Notes under the pieces: generated by a model
Seen by the model: the letters and a program-made list of their open reading frames with translations, nothing else
The model's database searches: none
Told to the model about the DNA's origin: nothing
In this document: positions 23,663 through 31,097 of the stretch, in pieces
How the letters are laid out: the number at the start of each line of letters is the position of its first letter
How positions within the stretch are numbered: the first letter of the stretch is position 1
Source of the DNA: JBAXHO01 sp037138855
GTDB lineage: Bacteria > Patescibacteriota > Dojkabacteria > B142 > OLB20
Assembly (NCBI GenBank): GCA_037138855.1
Contig: JBAXHO010000012.1
Coordinates: forward strand, 1-37,211
Length of the DNA: 37,211 nucleotides
Direction: 5' to 3'
Position numbers and translations under genes: made by a program

Positions 23663-24532
23663 ATGAATTTTGTAAAGATTTTTAAAAACATAATGTTACA
23701 AAATAATAGTCTTGCTGACATGATAATTCTTTCTGAAAAAGATCAACTGCCTAATATTATTTTAGGCGTTAGCCCTTGTCGCTCTGGAAGTACAATTCTA
23801 TTAAGAGTTTTCGGAGCTAATCAAGTGCTTTCTATCTTTCAACCATTCAAAAATCTATTGCGTTGGAATCAAATTGGGAAACCTAAACAATTTTCATTAA
23901 AAAATGTATTTGCAAAAAATAAAATAACAAATAAAGATATAGTTTTTATCAAAGAAACCCTCGGACCATATCACAACTATGAATGCTTTTTTAATCCTTT
24001 AGCAATGTTATTAGAAGCTGGATATCCAGCTGACAAAATTACTGTACTACTAAATTTGAGAGATCCGATTACAACCTGGTCTTCCTGGAAAGAAATTTGG
24101 GGAACCAAAACCAGCTTAGCAAGAATGCTGAGTACTTTTCAGGCAATGTCACAAATCAATGAATATGCCATTTCTCATAACATTAAATGCGTTTTTTATA
24201 CATACGAATTATTAAATAAACTTCCAACCAAACAATTAATGTCTAAATTATTTAATCAACTGAAAATAACTCAAAAAACAGATATAATAATAGATAATTT
24301 TGATCAATTACCAGAATTTGGTACGCCTGGTTCCAATATTATTTGGCCAAAAGAACCTAATGGAGTTGCAGTAGATAATGTACATTTACCAGTTAAGGAA
24401 TCAAAGCAATATCACTTTAAAAGTCGTCTGCCCATCAATCTTTCTTCTAGCGAAGTTGCTCAAATAAACTCCTCTAACATTCAACAAATTTATCAAAAAT
24501 TCTGGAAGATTTCTCAAGAAATGTTAACTTAA
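23663..24532 (+). CDS. Sulfotransferase-like protein
   Basis: A 289-residue protein. SPCRSGSTILLRVFG (about residues 37-51) matches the 5'-phosphosulfate binding loop of PAPS-dependent sulfotransferases (PRSGST...), and LLNLRDPITTWSSW (about 130-143) matches the 3'-phosphate motif (RDP...S). The conserved core length is present. The acceptor is unknown; a surface glycan or lipid is plausible. It is the first gene of the plus-strand island, divergent from the FtsA-like gene, with its own extended -10 promoter. AT content is higher than in the housekeeping neighbours, in keeping with acquisition. The fold call is by motif only. Confidence 0.65.
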   Translation: MNFVKIFKNIMLQNNSLADMIILSEKDQLPNIILGVSPCRSGSTILLRVFGANQVLSIFQPFKNLLRWNQIGKPKQFSLKNVFAKNKITNKDIVFIKETLGPYHNYECFFNPLAMLLEAGYPADKITVLLNLRDPITTWSSWKEIWGTKTSLARMLSTFQAMSQINEYAISHNIKCVFYTYELLNKLPTKQLMSKLFNQLKITQKTDIIIDNFDQLPEFGTPGSNIIWPKEPNGVAVDNVHLPVKESKQYHFKSRLPINLSSSEVAQINSSNIQQIYQKFWKISQEMLT

Positions 24533-24534
24533 TA

Positions 24535-24563
24535 TTGTTTATATAACCATAATCACATATAAT
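24535..24563 (+). promoter_or_regulatory. Sigma70-like promoter of the first deoxyribosyltransferase-RHH gene
   Basis: TTGTTT (24535-24540), 17 bases, TATAAT (24558-24563), 29 bases before ATG 24593. The -10 lies in CATATAATTCAA, which recurs exactly at the next gene's promoter. Confidence 0.65.
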
Positions 24564-24592
24564 TCAAGATATATATTTTATCCTTGTATATA

Positions 24593-25189
24593 ATGAAAGC
24601 AGCAATAATTGGCTCCAAAATTGATAAAAAAGACTTTTCTCAATATATTATAATAAAACAGATATTAGAAAAAAATGCAGTATCTGTTGATTTCTCTTAT
24701 TTTCAAGTATCACTAGATCAAGATATTGAAAATCTTGAAGATGTTTATCATAGAAATCAGGAATTAATTAAAAAAACTGATATTCTGATCGCTGAAGTAA
24801 CAGATTTTAGCACAGGTATCGGATTACTTGTTGGCAATGCCCTTTCTCAAAAAAAACCAGTTTTAGCCTTATTTAACAAAAATTCGAAAAACGTAATTTC
24901 CGTAAACCTAAAATCCACAGCAGCTCATAGTAAAATATTTAGATACCAAGAATATTCATCAGAAAAAGAATTAGAAAAAGTTTTAGATAAATTTGTTCAA
25001 ACTGCCAAAAAGCTACTTGACACCAAATTCATCCTCATCATTTCCCCAGAAATTGACCGCTATCTCGAATGGGCAGGCGAAACTAAACGAATGCACAAAG
25101 CACAGTTAGTTAGAACTGCTTTGGAAGAAGCGATGAAGAAAGATAAGGAATATCGAAAAACCACTAAAAAAGATATAGTCGCAATATAA
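24593..25189 (+). CDS. Deoxyribosyltransferase-like domain fused to a ribbon-helix-helix domain (paralog 1)
   Basis: A 198-residue protein; ATG 24593 is used rather than a TTG three codons earlier because it gives MKAAIIG, the expected first strand. Residues 1-140 look like a nucleoside 2-deoxyribosyltransferase fold (IIGSK, TDILIAEVTDFSTGIGLLVGNAL in parts, KKPVLALF). The usual catalytic Glu in G-x-E-L-G is Leu here (GIGLLVG). Residues about 143-185 (FILIISPEIDRYLEW ... RMHKAQLVRTALEEAM) have the strand-helix-helix pattern of RHH DNA-binding domains. A sister protein lies at 26241-26819, with the RHH part about 80 percent identical and the first domain only about 30 percent. It is possibly a nucleotide-sensing regulator; that is inference. 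Confidence 0.75.
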   Translation: MKAAIIGSKIDKKDFSQYIIIKQILEKNAVSVDFSYFQVSLDQDIENLEDVYHRNQELIKKTDILIAEVTDFSTGIGLLVGNALSQKKPVLALFNKNSKNVISVNLKSTAAHSKIFRYQEYSSEKELEKVLDKFVQTAKKLLDTKFILIISPEIDRYLEWAGETKRMHKAQLVRTALEEAMKKDKEYRKTTKKDIVAI

Positions 25190-25202
25190 TTTCAATCTGC
25201 GA

Positions 25203-25231
25203 TTTACATTTTATAATTATTCGCATATAAT
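25203..25231 (+). promoter_or_regulatory. Sigma70-like promoter of the methyltransferase gene
   Basis: TTTACA (25203-25208), 17 bases, TATAAT (25226-25231), 22 bases before the ATG at 25254. It shares CATATAATTCAA with the promoter at 24535-24563. Confidence 0.65.
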
Positions 25232-25253
25232 TCAAAGCGAATTATAATTTTCT

Positions 25254-26168
25254 ATGAATATTGACTTACTAAAGCTAAAAACAGCACTTAGCGATGATAT
25301 TGCTGTTCAATTTGTTTTGAAACTTCGCTTAATCAATTATCGATTTTTACCAAAGAATAATTTTAAAATCGTTAGTAAACATTTTAAGAATAATCTCAAA
25401 ACTTTAAAACAGGGACTAATTTCTCCTTTGAAATTTAATAACGCCCTTACTAATATAATTCAAGAAAATGGACGACTTTATAAAGAGCCCTGGTTTTATG
25501 GCTTTGAATATGAATATCGCAATCAAAAACTAGTTGATATCGAACTCCAAGATATTTCAAAATATATCATTGGTAAAAAAATACTTGATTTTGGTTGTGG
25601 CAGTGGTGAAATCTCAAATGTACTTAGTCAACAAAATAAAAAAGTCACTCTCATCGATATCACAGATCATCGTACCGACCCAAATAAAAAATTAAACTTT
25701 ATCAAATCCTATGATAGTTCAATAATTCCCTTAGATGATAAATCAATCGATACAAGTCTTGTATTTTCAGTACTCCATCACAATAACTCAACTATTATCA
25801 AGAAACTAATCTTAGAACTAAAACGGATTACCAAAAAAAGAATTATCATCAAAGAGGATATCTATAATATTGATATGATCCAAAATAAAGAAAAGCTTAA
25901 AAATGATGTTTTTTTACAAGAATTTTGCACATTAAGCCTAAAAAGTCAGTTAAATGTGATCATCTTAAGTGACTTTATTTCAAATTTGATAATTCAAAAT
26001 AATACTCAAATCGACTTTCCTTTTAATTTCTTTGATGACATAAGTTGGCGCAAACTCTTCTCAGAATTTGATTTACAACTTAAATTAGTTTATCTGGATG
26101 GTATGAGAAGAGATGAAAGTGATTATTATGGTTCGTGTCATATCTACTACATCATTGATGTTTTATAA
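25254..26168 (+). CDS. Class I SAM-dependent methyltransferase
   Basis: A 304-residue protein. SAM motif I is KILDFGCGSGEISNVL (about residues 109-124), followed by VTLIDITD as the acidic strand-2 end (about 131-138), then IPLDDKSIDTSLVFSVLHHN as motifs III and IV (about 161-180) and the ELKRITKKRIIIKED strand. The N-terminal 105 residues and the C-terminal 90 are not recognised and may bind substrate. The layout resembles small-molecule or lipid/glycan methyltransferases more than DNA methylases (no DPPY/NPPY). It lies between the two deoxyribosyltransferase-RHH genes with its own promoter. Confidence 0.8.
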   Translation: MNIDLLKLKTALSDDIAVQFVLKLRLINYRFLPKNNFKIVSKHFKNNLKTLKQGLISPLKFNNALTNIIQENGRLYKEPWFYGFEYEYRNQKLVDIELQDISKYIIGKKILDFGCGSGEISNVLSQQNKKVTLIDITDHRTDPNKKLNFIKSYDSSIIPLDDKSIDTSLVFSVLHHNNSTIIKKLILELKRITKKRIIIKEDIYNIDMIQNKEKLKNDVFLQEFCTLSLKSQLNVIILSDFISNLIIQNNTQIDFPFNFFDDISWRKLFSEFDLQLKLVYLDGMRRDESDYYGSCHIYYIIDVL

Positions 26169-26240
26169 TAACCAATTAATGTATTTACTTTTATATCTAT
26201 ATAATATAAAATTGTATATATAAATTTTTATTATATATGT

Positions 26241-26819
26241 ATGAAGATTTTTATCCTCGGTACTCGTACACCTGACCTAATAAATACATATTCTGCTATT
26301 GGAAAATATCTCAAAGATAAAGGTCATATTGTTTATGATGAATGGCTCAACACTACAGATAAAGATGATGCTGATAATTTTGAGCTGGCTTTTCAACGAA
26401 ATACAGCGTTTATCAAGCAATCTGACATTATTATTACAGAAGTTTCAAAAGCTTCCAGCGGAGTAAGTTTTTTAATGGCCAGTGCCTTAAACCTTAAAAA
26501 ACCTGTATTGGCATTATATGACAAAGCTCATTATAAAAATCCTCCATCTACAATTCGTGGCTCTTCCAAGAGAAACAAATTATTAACTTATAATGAATAT
26601 ACGAAAGAAAATCTCTTAACAATTCTTGATAAATATTTAAAACAAATTAAAAATATTCTCGATACCAAATTCATCCTAATCATCTCTCCAGAAATCGATC
26701 GTTATTTGGAATGGGTAGGCGAAAATCGCCGCATGCATAAAGCTCAAGTAGTGCGCAACGCTGTAGAAGAAATGATAAGAAAAGATAAGGAATACAAAGA
26801 TTTTCTAAAGATTGCTTGA
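26241..26819 (+). CDS. Deoxyribosyltransferase-like domain fused to a ribbon-helix-helix domain (paralog 2)
   Basis: A 192-residue protein with the layout of 24593-25189: MKIFILGTRTPD as first strand and loop, then IIITEVSKASSGVSFLMASAL and KKPVLALYDK, ending in an RHH-type domain (FILIISPEIDRYLEW, RMHKAQVVRNAVEEMI, about residues 143-185). Again Leu stands where the family's catalytic Glu is expected (GVSFLMA). The upstream DNA is very AT-rich with a TATAAT at 26200-26205 but no clean -35. A strong terminator follows at 26845-26876. Conservation focused on the RHH half suggests that half is under the stronger constraint. Confidence 0.75.
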   Translation: MKIFILGTRTPDLINTYSAIGKYLKDKGHIVYDEWLNTTDKDDADNFELAFQRNTAFIKQSDIIITEVSKASSGVSFLMASALNLKKPVLALYDKAHYKNPPSTIRGSSKRNKLLTYNEYTKENLLTILDKYLKQIKNILDTKFILIISPEIDRYLEWVGENRRMHKAQVVRNAVEEMIRKDKEYKDFLKIA

Positions 26820-26844
26820 TCTCGAATTCAATCAATAATAAATC

Positions 26845-26876
26845 ATAGGGTTCAAAATTTTTTGAACCCTATTTTT
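26845..26876 (+). terminator. Intrinsic terminator closing the plus-strand island
   Basis: A perfect 12-base stem ATAGGGTTCAAA / TTTGAACCCTAT with a 4-base loop is followed by a T run, 25 bases past the stop of the second deoxyribosyltransferase-RHH gene. Confidence 0.85.
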
Positions 26877-26880
26877 AATC

Positions 26881-26912
26881 TCCGATTTCCGCTCACCGGT
26901 CACCGATCACTG
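26881..26912 (-). repeat. Stop-adjacent GGTGATCGGTGACCGG-type repeat
   Basis: On the minus strand AGTGATCGGTGACCGGTGAG continues into CGGAAATCGGA, starting 1 base after the TAA of the Lon-like gene. It belongs to the same family as 9181, 22187, 28212, 33223 and 37063. Confidence 0.7.
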
Positions 26913-28142
26913 TTAGGAATATACCCCAATATCCTCCGGAATATATTCCCGAAAATTTTCTGGAGAAATTTCAAAACGCTCCCCTTCACCACTGACAATT
27001 TTTCTGGCAACTTTACGTACGAGATTGGTAATCGTCCTTTCCAATTCACGAATTCCAGCATCAAAACCTAATGGACGAATCACGAGTGGCCAGACAGCAT
27101 CTTGAAAACTAATTTGACCAGGTAAAACTCCTGAGGCTTGCATCACTTTGGGAAGCAAATAATCACGGGCAATATGCAATTTCTCATCATCAGAATAACT
27201 AGACATTCGGACTATTTCCAGACGATCAAGTAAGGCGGCGCTGATACCGCCAAGATTATTAGCAGTGGCGATAAAAATCACTCCGGAAAGATCGACAGGA
27301 TAATCAATAAAATGATCCATAAAAGTAGAATTTTGTTCCGGGTCAAGAATTTCCAATAAGGCTGCCATGACATCTGCCCGCAAGCCAGTTTCTGAACTGA
27401 CTTTATCCACTTCATCAATCAAAATCAAGGGATTCATCACACCAGTACGAATCAGCGCTTTGATCACCTGGCCTGGTTCAGCATCAATTTCGCCCTTAGA
27501 ACGACCACGAAGCTCTGTGACACCACCAATCGCACCAAGAGAGATCCGGACAAATTTTCGGCCTAGCGCCCCAGCAATTGACTTGGCAATGGAAGTTTTA
27601 CCAATACCTTGCACACCCACGAAACAAATAATTGGCGCATGTGAAGAACTACCTTGTAGACGAGACATTTCCTGGGATAAATTGACACTGTTGACCGGAG
27701 CAGAAGCTTGCCCTGCTTGCGCTGACGTTTGATTGGCAATCACTCGATCTTTCTCACCTTGGATCACAGCAGCTTCATTTTTCTGCTTCAAGTTCATCAT
27801 GGCAATGAATTCCACAACTCTTTCTTTCACATTTTCCAAACCATAATGAGTTTTATCCAGTTCAGTTTTGACATTGGTAATTTCCAAATTATCATTGGTA
27901 GTTTTGTTCCAGGGGATTTGCGTGATCCAATTTATGTATTCGCTAATCGGTTCGAATTCCCGGGAGAATGAACCGTATTCAATCACTTTTTCCAGTCGAT
28001 AAATCATTCCTAAGGCCTTTTCACGCAAGTGCGGTGGCAAATCGACATTATTCTGCACCATTTGCAAAAGTTTTTGGATTTCAGCTAGCTCATTACCAGC
28101 TGCAGCATTGGGTAAATTGGAATTATTGGCAGAATCATTCAT
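26913..28142 (-). CDS. Lon-like AAA+ ATPase lacking the protease domain
   Basis: ATG 28142 is preferred to a GTG two codons earlier (409 residues). It holds the helical linker of Lon (LPPHLREKALGMIYRLEK ... YINWITQIPW ... HYGLENVKERV), a 45-residue Gln/Ala/Ser-rich insertion absent from Lon, then the AAA+ module: Walker A GVQGIGKTSIAKS (about 174-186), Walker B LILIDEVDK, sensor ATANN, LLDRLE arginine finger and GIRELERT sensor 2. It ends (EYIPEDIGVYS) where Lon passes into its Ser-Lys protease domain, and no remnant follows. The N-terminal substrate domain is also missing. The pore-loop YIGA of Lon reads EIDA. ATP hydrolysis looks intact; threading and proteolysis do not. Confidence 0.9.
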   Translation of the reverse strand: MNDSANNSNLPNAAAGNELAEIQKLLQMVQNNVDLPPHLREKALGMIYRLEKVIEYGSFSREFEPISEYINWITQIPWNKTTNDNLEITNVKTELDKTHYGLENVKERVVEFIAMMNLKQKNEAAVIQGEKDRVIANQTSAQAGQASAPVNSVNLSQEMSRLQGSSSHAPIICFVGVQGIGKTSIAKSIAGALGRKFVRISLGAIGGVTELRGRSKGEIDAEPGQVIKALIRTGVMNPLILIDEVDKVSSETGLRADVMAALLEILDPEQNSTFMDHFIDYPVDLSGVIFIATANNLGGISAALLDRLEIVRMSSYSDDEKLHIARDYLLPKVMQASGVLPGQISFQDAVWPLVIRPLGFDAGIRELERTITNLVRKVARKIVSGEGERFEISPENFREYIPEDIGVYS

Positions 28143-28173
28143 GATCACTTGTTGCTAAATTGAGCAGATTATC

Positions 28174-28208
28174 GCTTGTAGTGTCCAAAAATTTTGGACA
28201 CTACAAGC
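28174..28208. repeat. Perfect 35-base palindrome with GTAG...CTAC inside
   Basis: Arms GCTTGTAGTGTCCAAAA and its complement (17 bases) flank one base. It lies between rplY and the Lon-like gene, with no T-tract, and has the same GTAG/CTAC framing as the palindromes at 2234 and 17656. Confidence 0.8.
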
Positions 28209-28211
28209 ATT

Positions 28212-28236
28212 TACCGATCACCGGACACCGGTTATC
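28212..28236 (-). repeat. Stop-adjacent GATAACCGGTGTCCGGTGATCGG repeat
   Basis: On the minus strand CGATAACCGGTGTCCGGTGA continues into TCGGT, starting 4 bases after the rplY stop codon. It belongs to the same oriented family as 9181, 22187, 26881 and 37063. Confidence 0.7.
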
Positions 28237-28240
28237 GTTT

Positions 28241-28915
28241 TTATTTTTTTACTTCTTCTTTGCCTGCTTTGCCTTCTTTACCTGCTTCGCCTTCGACAGC
28301 TTCACCTTCAGCTACTTCACCTTCTACAGCTTCAGCTGGTTTTTCTTCTTCAACAATTTGTTTTTGTGGAGCAGAAATATAAGCTACCATGTCTTCAAGT
28401 GTAACATCAGAAGCAAATTTTACATTTTCCGGTAATTTCAAAGCACCAACATGAATCGCATCGCCAATTTGATTAAAATTGGAAACATCAATCACTAATT
28501 CAGAAGGCAAATCAGCTGGTAAACAATGCACATGAACACGTTCTACTGGAGTAACCAAAAGACCAATATTATTTTTCACAGCTGGAGATTCACCAGTTAC
28601 TTTGATTTGTACTTCAGCAGTAATTGCCTTAGTCATATCAACCTCATAAAGACTAACATGGATAATCCGATCATGTAATGAATCATTTTGAACTTCTTTG
28701 ATCAAAACTTTTCCAGATTTTTTTCCATCGATTTCTAATTCCACCAACTTACTATATAAAGCAGCATGAAATACTTTACGAAAATCATCAAGAGTAATCT
28801 CCAAGCTTAATGGTGCTCTTTTAGGACCATAAACTGAAGCAGGAATTACATGCTTCGCGCGCAGTTGTTTCACTTGTTTTCCTGCAATTTTTCTTGTAGT
28901 AGCCTTAATTAACAT
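28241..28915 (-). CDS. rplY: Ribosomal protein bL25 (CTC form)
   Basis: A 224-residue long-form L25 that binds 5S rRNA. The N-terminal L25 domain has LRAKHVIPASVYGPKRAPLS in two parts (about 19-38) and KVLIKEVQNDSLHDRIIHVSLYEVD (about 69-93). The C-terminal beta domain has VTPVERVHVHCLPADLP (about 122-138) and GDAIHVGALKLPENV. The tail of about 35 residues is Glu/Gly/Ala/Lys-rich with repeated EGE words, encoded by a repetitive stretch. ATG at 28915; it is 20 bases downstream of jag. The length fits the CTC family rather than the short E. coli type. Confidence 0.95.
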   Translation of the reverse strand: MLIKATTRKIAGKQVKQLRAKHVIPASVYGPKRAPLSLEITLDDFRKVFHAALYSKLVELEIDGKKSGKVLIKEVQNDSLHDRIIHVSLYEVDMTKAITAEVQIKVTGESPAVKNNIGLLVTPVERVHVHCLPADLPSELVIDVSNFNQIGDAIHVGALKLPENVKFASDVTLEDMVAYISAPQKQIVEEEKPAEAVEGEVAEGEAVEGEAGKEGKAGKEEVKK

Positions 28916-28935
28916 AATAATTTTTTAAAAACTAA

Positions 28936-29421
28936 TTAAAATAAATCTACTTTTTTCGAAATTTTAATCCGGCGGGATTCGCCTTCATCAATACTTTCCG
29001 AAATAATTCCAGTTTCTTCTTTGAGTGCCATATGCACAACCCGTCTTTCAAATGGTTTCATCGGGCGTAATTCGATCTCCTGACCTGAAGTTCTGACTTG
29101 TTCTGCTGCTCTTTGGGCATAAGAAGTTAAATCTTTTTCACGATTTACTTTGTAATTATTTATATCCAAAATCAAACGATATGTTCTTTCACCAGCACGT
29201 TTTGTAAGCATCATACTTAAAACTACTTGAGCTGCTTCCAGATTGGTACCCCGAAAGCCAATTAATTCATGTAAATTATCACCATTTAATTCAATAAAAA
29301 TATAACTGATCACCTCATCTTTTGGCTCTATTCTCAGTGACATTTCAGCATCCAATCCAAACTGTGTAAGAAACTCTGTCACCAATTCTTTGGCAGTTGA
29401 AATCAATTTTTCATTTTCCAT
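28936..29421 (-). CDS. jag: Jag/KhpB-type KH-R3H RNA-binding protein
   Basis: A 161-residue protein with a KH-type domain (about 5-80; IGFRGTNLEAAQVVLS holds the GxxG-like loop, here GFRG) and an R3H domain (about 85-150) with REKDLTSYAQRAAEQV, LRPMKPFERRVVHMAL and the R-S/R-R-I end GESRRIKI. The N-terminal Jag domain of longer homologs is absent. ATG at 29421 overlaps the YidC end by 19 bases, the conserved yidC-jag pairing. Role in the family: RNA binding linked to cell elongation and division. The call is firm. Confidence 0.92.
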   Translation of the reverse strand: MENEKLISTAKELVTEFLTQFGLDAEMSLRIEPKDEVISYIFIELNGDNLHELIGFRGTNLEAAQVVLSMMLTKRAGERTYRLILDINNYKVNREKDLTSYAQRAAEQVRTSGQEIELRPMKPFERRVVHMALKEETGIISESIDEGESRRIKISKKVDLF

Positions 29422-30680
29422 GATAATTTATTTTTAATAATTTGTTGATATAGTACTTTTACCGATGCTGAAACTTTTTGACGATTCATGAATAACTGTT
29501 GGATTATAACAAAGAGATTTTGTGCAGTCCAGAATAAACTAACCCCAAGAGGGAAAATGCTGGCACCGCCCATGTAGCCAAGCGACATCATAATAGTTAA
29601 AATCGGGAAAAAATACACCATTTTTTGTGAAGCATCAGCCATTTGTTCACTAATATCAGGCATAGCATCTGGGTCTTTCTTTTTTTTGAGCTTATCTGAC
29701 TTCTTAGGCTGTGGTTTAGCACTTAAACCCATCTGTACCTTGGTAGCAAAGAATTGAGTAATACCTACGCTCACTGCAATTAAAACATATGACCAAACTG
29801 TTTTGATATCTCTATAATCAAAATCAGCTGCTACTCTGGATAAATCAGCACCAAGAAATCCCAGATTCACACTCACACCACTTTGTGTGAAGACAGAATT
29901 AGCATCTAAATCAGCACTATCTAATTTTACTTGAACTTTTTCATAATCGATTGAATCGTTTAATGGTGGACGTAAATATGCAGTCAATTCTTTAATGCCA
30001 GAATCCACAACATGATTATTCTTAAAATCATCCACATAAACTCCAATATTGGCATCGCGTTCAACTTTGGCAGTCTCTTTAGCATTTTTACTATAATATG
30101 ATTTCAGCTCAGATTCTTTGGTCTTGCGGTCATTAGTATTTTCTACTACAGCAAATTTTAACTTTTTATTAAGTGTTTTCCCGGATTTGGTAGTAATCAC
30201 ATAATCCAATTCATGATCACCTGATGTAAAACCTTCCGGCAAAGTAACCTTGACAAAATCTTCTTTATATTTCAAACTCTCAGAATAAGCTACTTTGTTG
30301 TAGGCATGTACACCTTGATTGACAATATTGACTACCACATTACGCACTTGAATGATCAAAATAAGAGAAATAATTAAGTTTAAACAGCCACCAATCATCC
30401 CCGGCATATATTCTGCCTGAACCTTTGCCAACTCTTTGGTCTGCTGTTCCTGATTGTGCTTATATTTATCCTTTACTTTAGTCATCCTGACCTGCATTTC
30501 CTGATTTTTTTCAGCTGATTTTATCTGTTTGTTGGTCAAAGAATATGTCACTACCTTATGTACCAAAGCAACAAGAATGATAGCCAAGCCAAGGCTACCA
30601 AGATAACGATAGAAAATAATCAACAGATTAAAAACCGGTCGATAAAAAAGAATACTAATTAATGTTGATAAAAAAGCCAT
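29403..30680 (-). CDS. yidC: YidC/Oxa1 membrane insertase with an unusual extracytoplasmic insertion
   Basis: A 425-residue insertase. Core TM1 (about 25-50), a basic coiled-coil cytoplasmic hairpin (KQIKSAEKNQEMQVRMTKVK, about 52-95), TM2 (about 97-120), TM3 (about 283-305), and the last TMs (about 345-400; YFFPILTIMMS ... PLGVSLFWTAQNLF). About 150 residues lie between core TM2 and TM3 (about 125-275), where most homologs have a short loop; they contain strand-rich text (KVTLPEGFTSGDHELDYVI). The groove arginine of core TM1 (VR in homologs) aligns with His-Lys in ALVHKVV. A Lys-rich loop (SDKLKKKKDPD) precedes TM4. jag follows with overlap. Confidence 0.9.
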   Translation of the reverse strand: MAFLSTLISILFYRPVFNLLIIFYRYLGSLGLAIILVALVHKVVTYSLTNKQIKSAEKNQEMQVRMTKVKDKYKHNQEQQTKELAKVQAEYMPGMIGGCLNLIISLILIIQVRNVVVNIVNQGVHAYNKVAYSESLKYKEDFVKVTLPEGFTSGDHELDYVITTKSGKTLNKKLKFAVVENTNDRKTKESELKSYYSKNAKETAKVERDANIGVYVDDFKNNHVVDSGIKELTAYLRPPLNDSIDYEKVQVKLDSADLDANSVFTQSGVSVNLGFLGADLSRVAADFDYRDIKTVWSYVLIAVSVGITQFFATKVQMGLSAKPQPKKSDKLKKKKDPDAMPDISEQMADASQKMVYFFPILTIMMSLGYMGGASIFPLGVSLFWTAQNLFVIIQQLFMNRQKVSASVKVLYQQIIKNKLSWKMKN

Positions 30681-30726
30681 GGTTTGTAATAAAGATTGGT
30701 AGCTAAATTAAAAAAGTATCAAGTAT

Positions 30727-31080
30727 CTATGATAACCCCTTTTCAAACTCAATTGCCTTGCTGGTCATTTCCATTGCTTTGTCTAACATGCCTCCTTTGA
30801 GTAATGCAGTAATTTTTTGATTGACAAGATGCTTCATTTTTTTTTCGTATTCTACCATAATCGGAACTACCACAGAACTTAGTTCAAAGAAATGATCATC
30901 AAGTGTAGGAATAATTGTAATTAATTTTTCATAACTAATCCCTTCAGGTAATTTTTCCAAAACTAGTTGGGCAATGGCTTTAGCCCTTTTCTCATCGATC
31001 AAACCTTCCTGTAACCTGCTAGTAATGACCTTTACGATTTCTTCCTGGACTTTATATCGTAATAATTCTGCTTTTTCCAT
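30727..31080 (-). CDS. Small helical protein upstream of yidC, function unknown
   Basis: A 117-residue soluble, mostly helical protein (LRYKVQEEIVKVITSRLQEG ... VEYEKKMKHLVNQKITALLKGG). No Cys, signal or TM segment. ATG at 31080. It lies 46 bases upstream of yidC and 17 bases after the next coiled-coil gene, so it is probably in one transcript with yidC, jag and rplY. Conservation of the position could be tested. The family is not recognised. Confidence 0.65.
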   Translation of the reverse strand: MEKAELLRYKVQEEIVKVITSRLQEGLIDEKRAKAIAQLVLEKLPEGISYEKLITIIPTLDDHFFELSSVVVPIMVEYEKKMKHLVNQKITALLKGGMLDKAMEMTSKAIEFEKGLS

Positions 31081-31097
31081 GGAAAAAAAATACTAAT

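Noticed and set aside
25254..26168. DNA methyltransferase of a restriction-modification system
   Set aside because: No DPPY/NPPY-type motif and no restriction gene; motifs fit small-molecule or lipid methyltransferases better.
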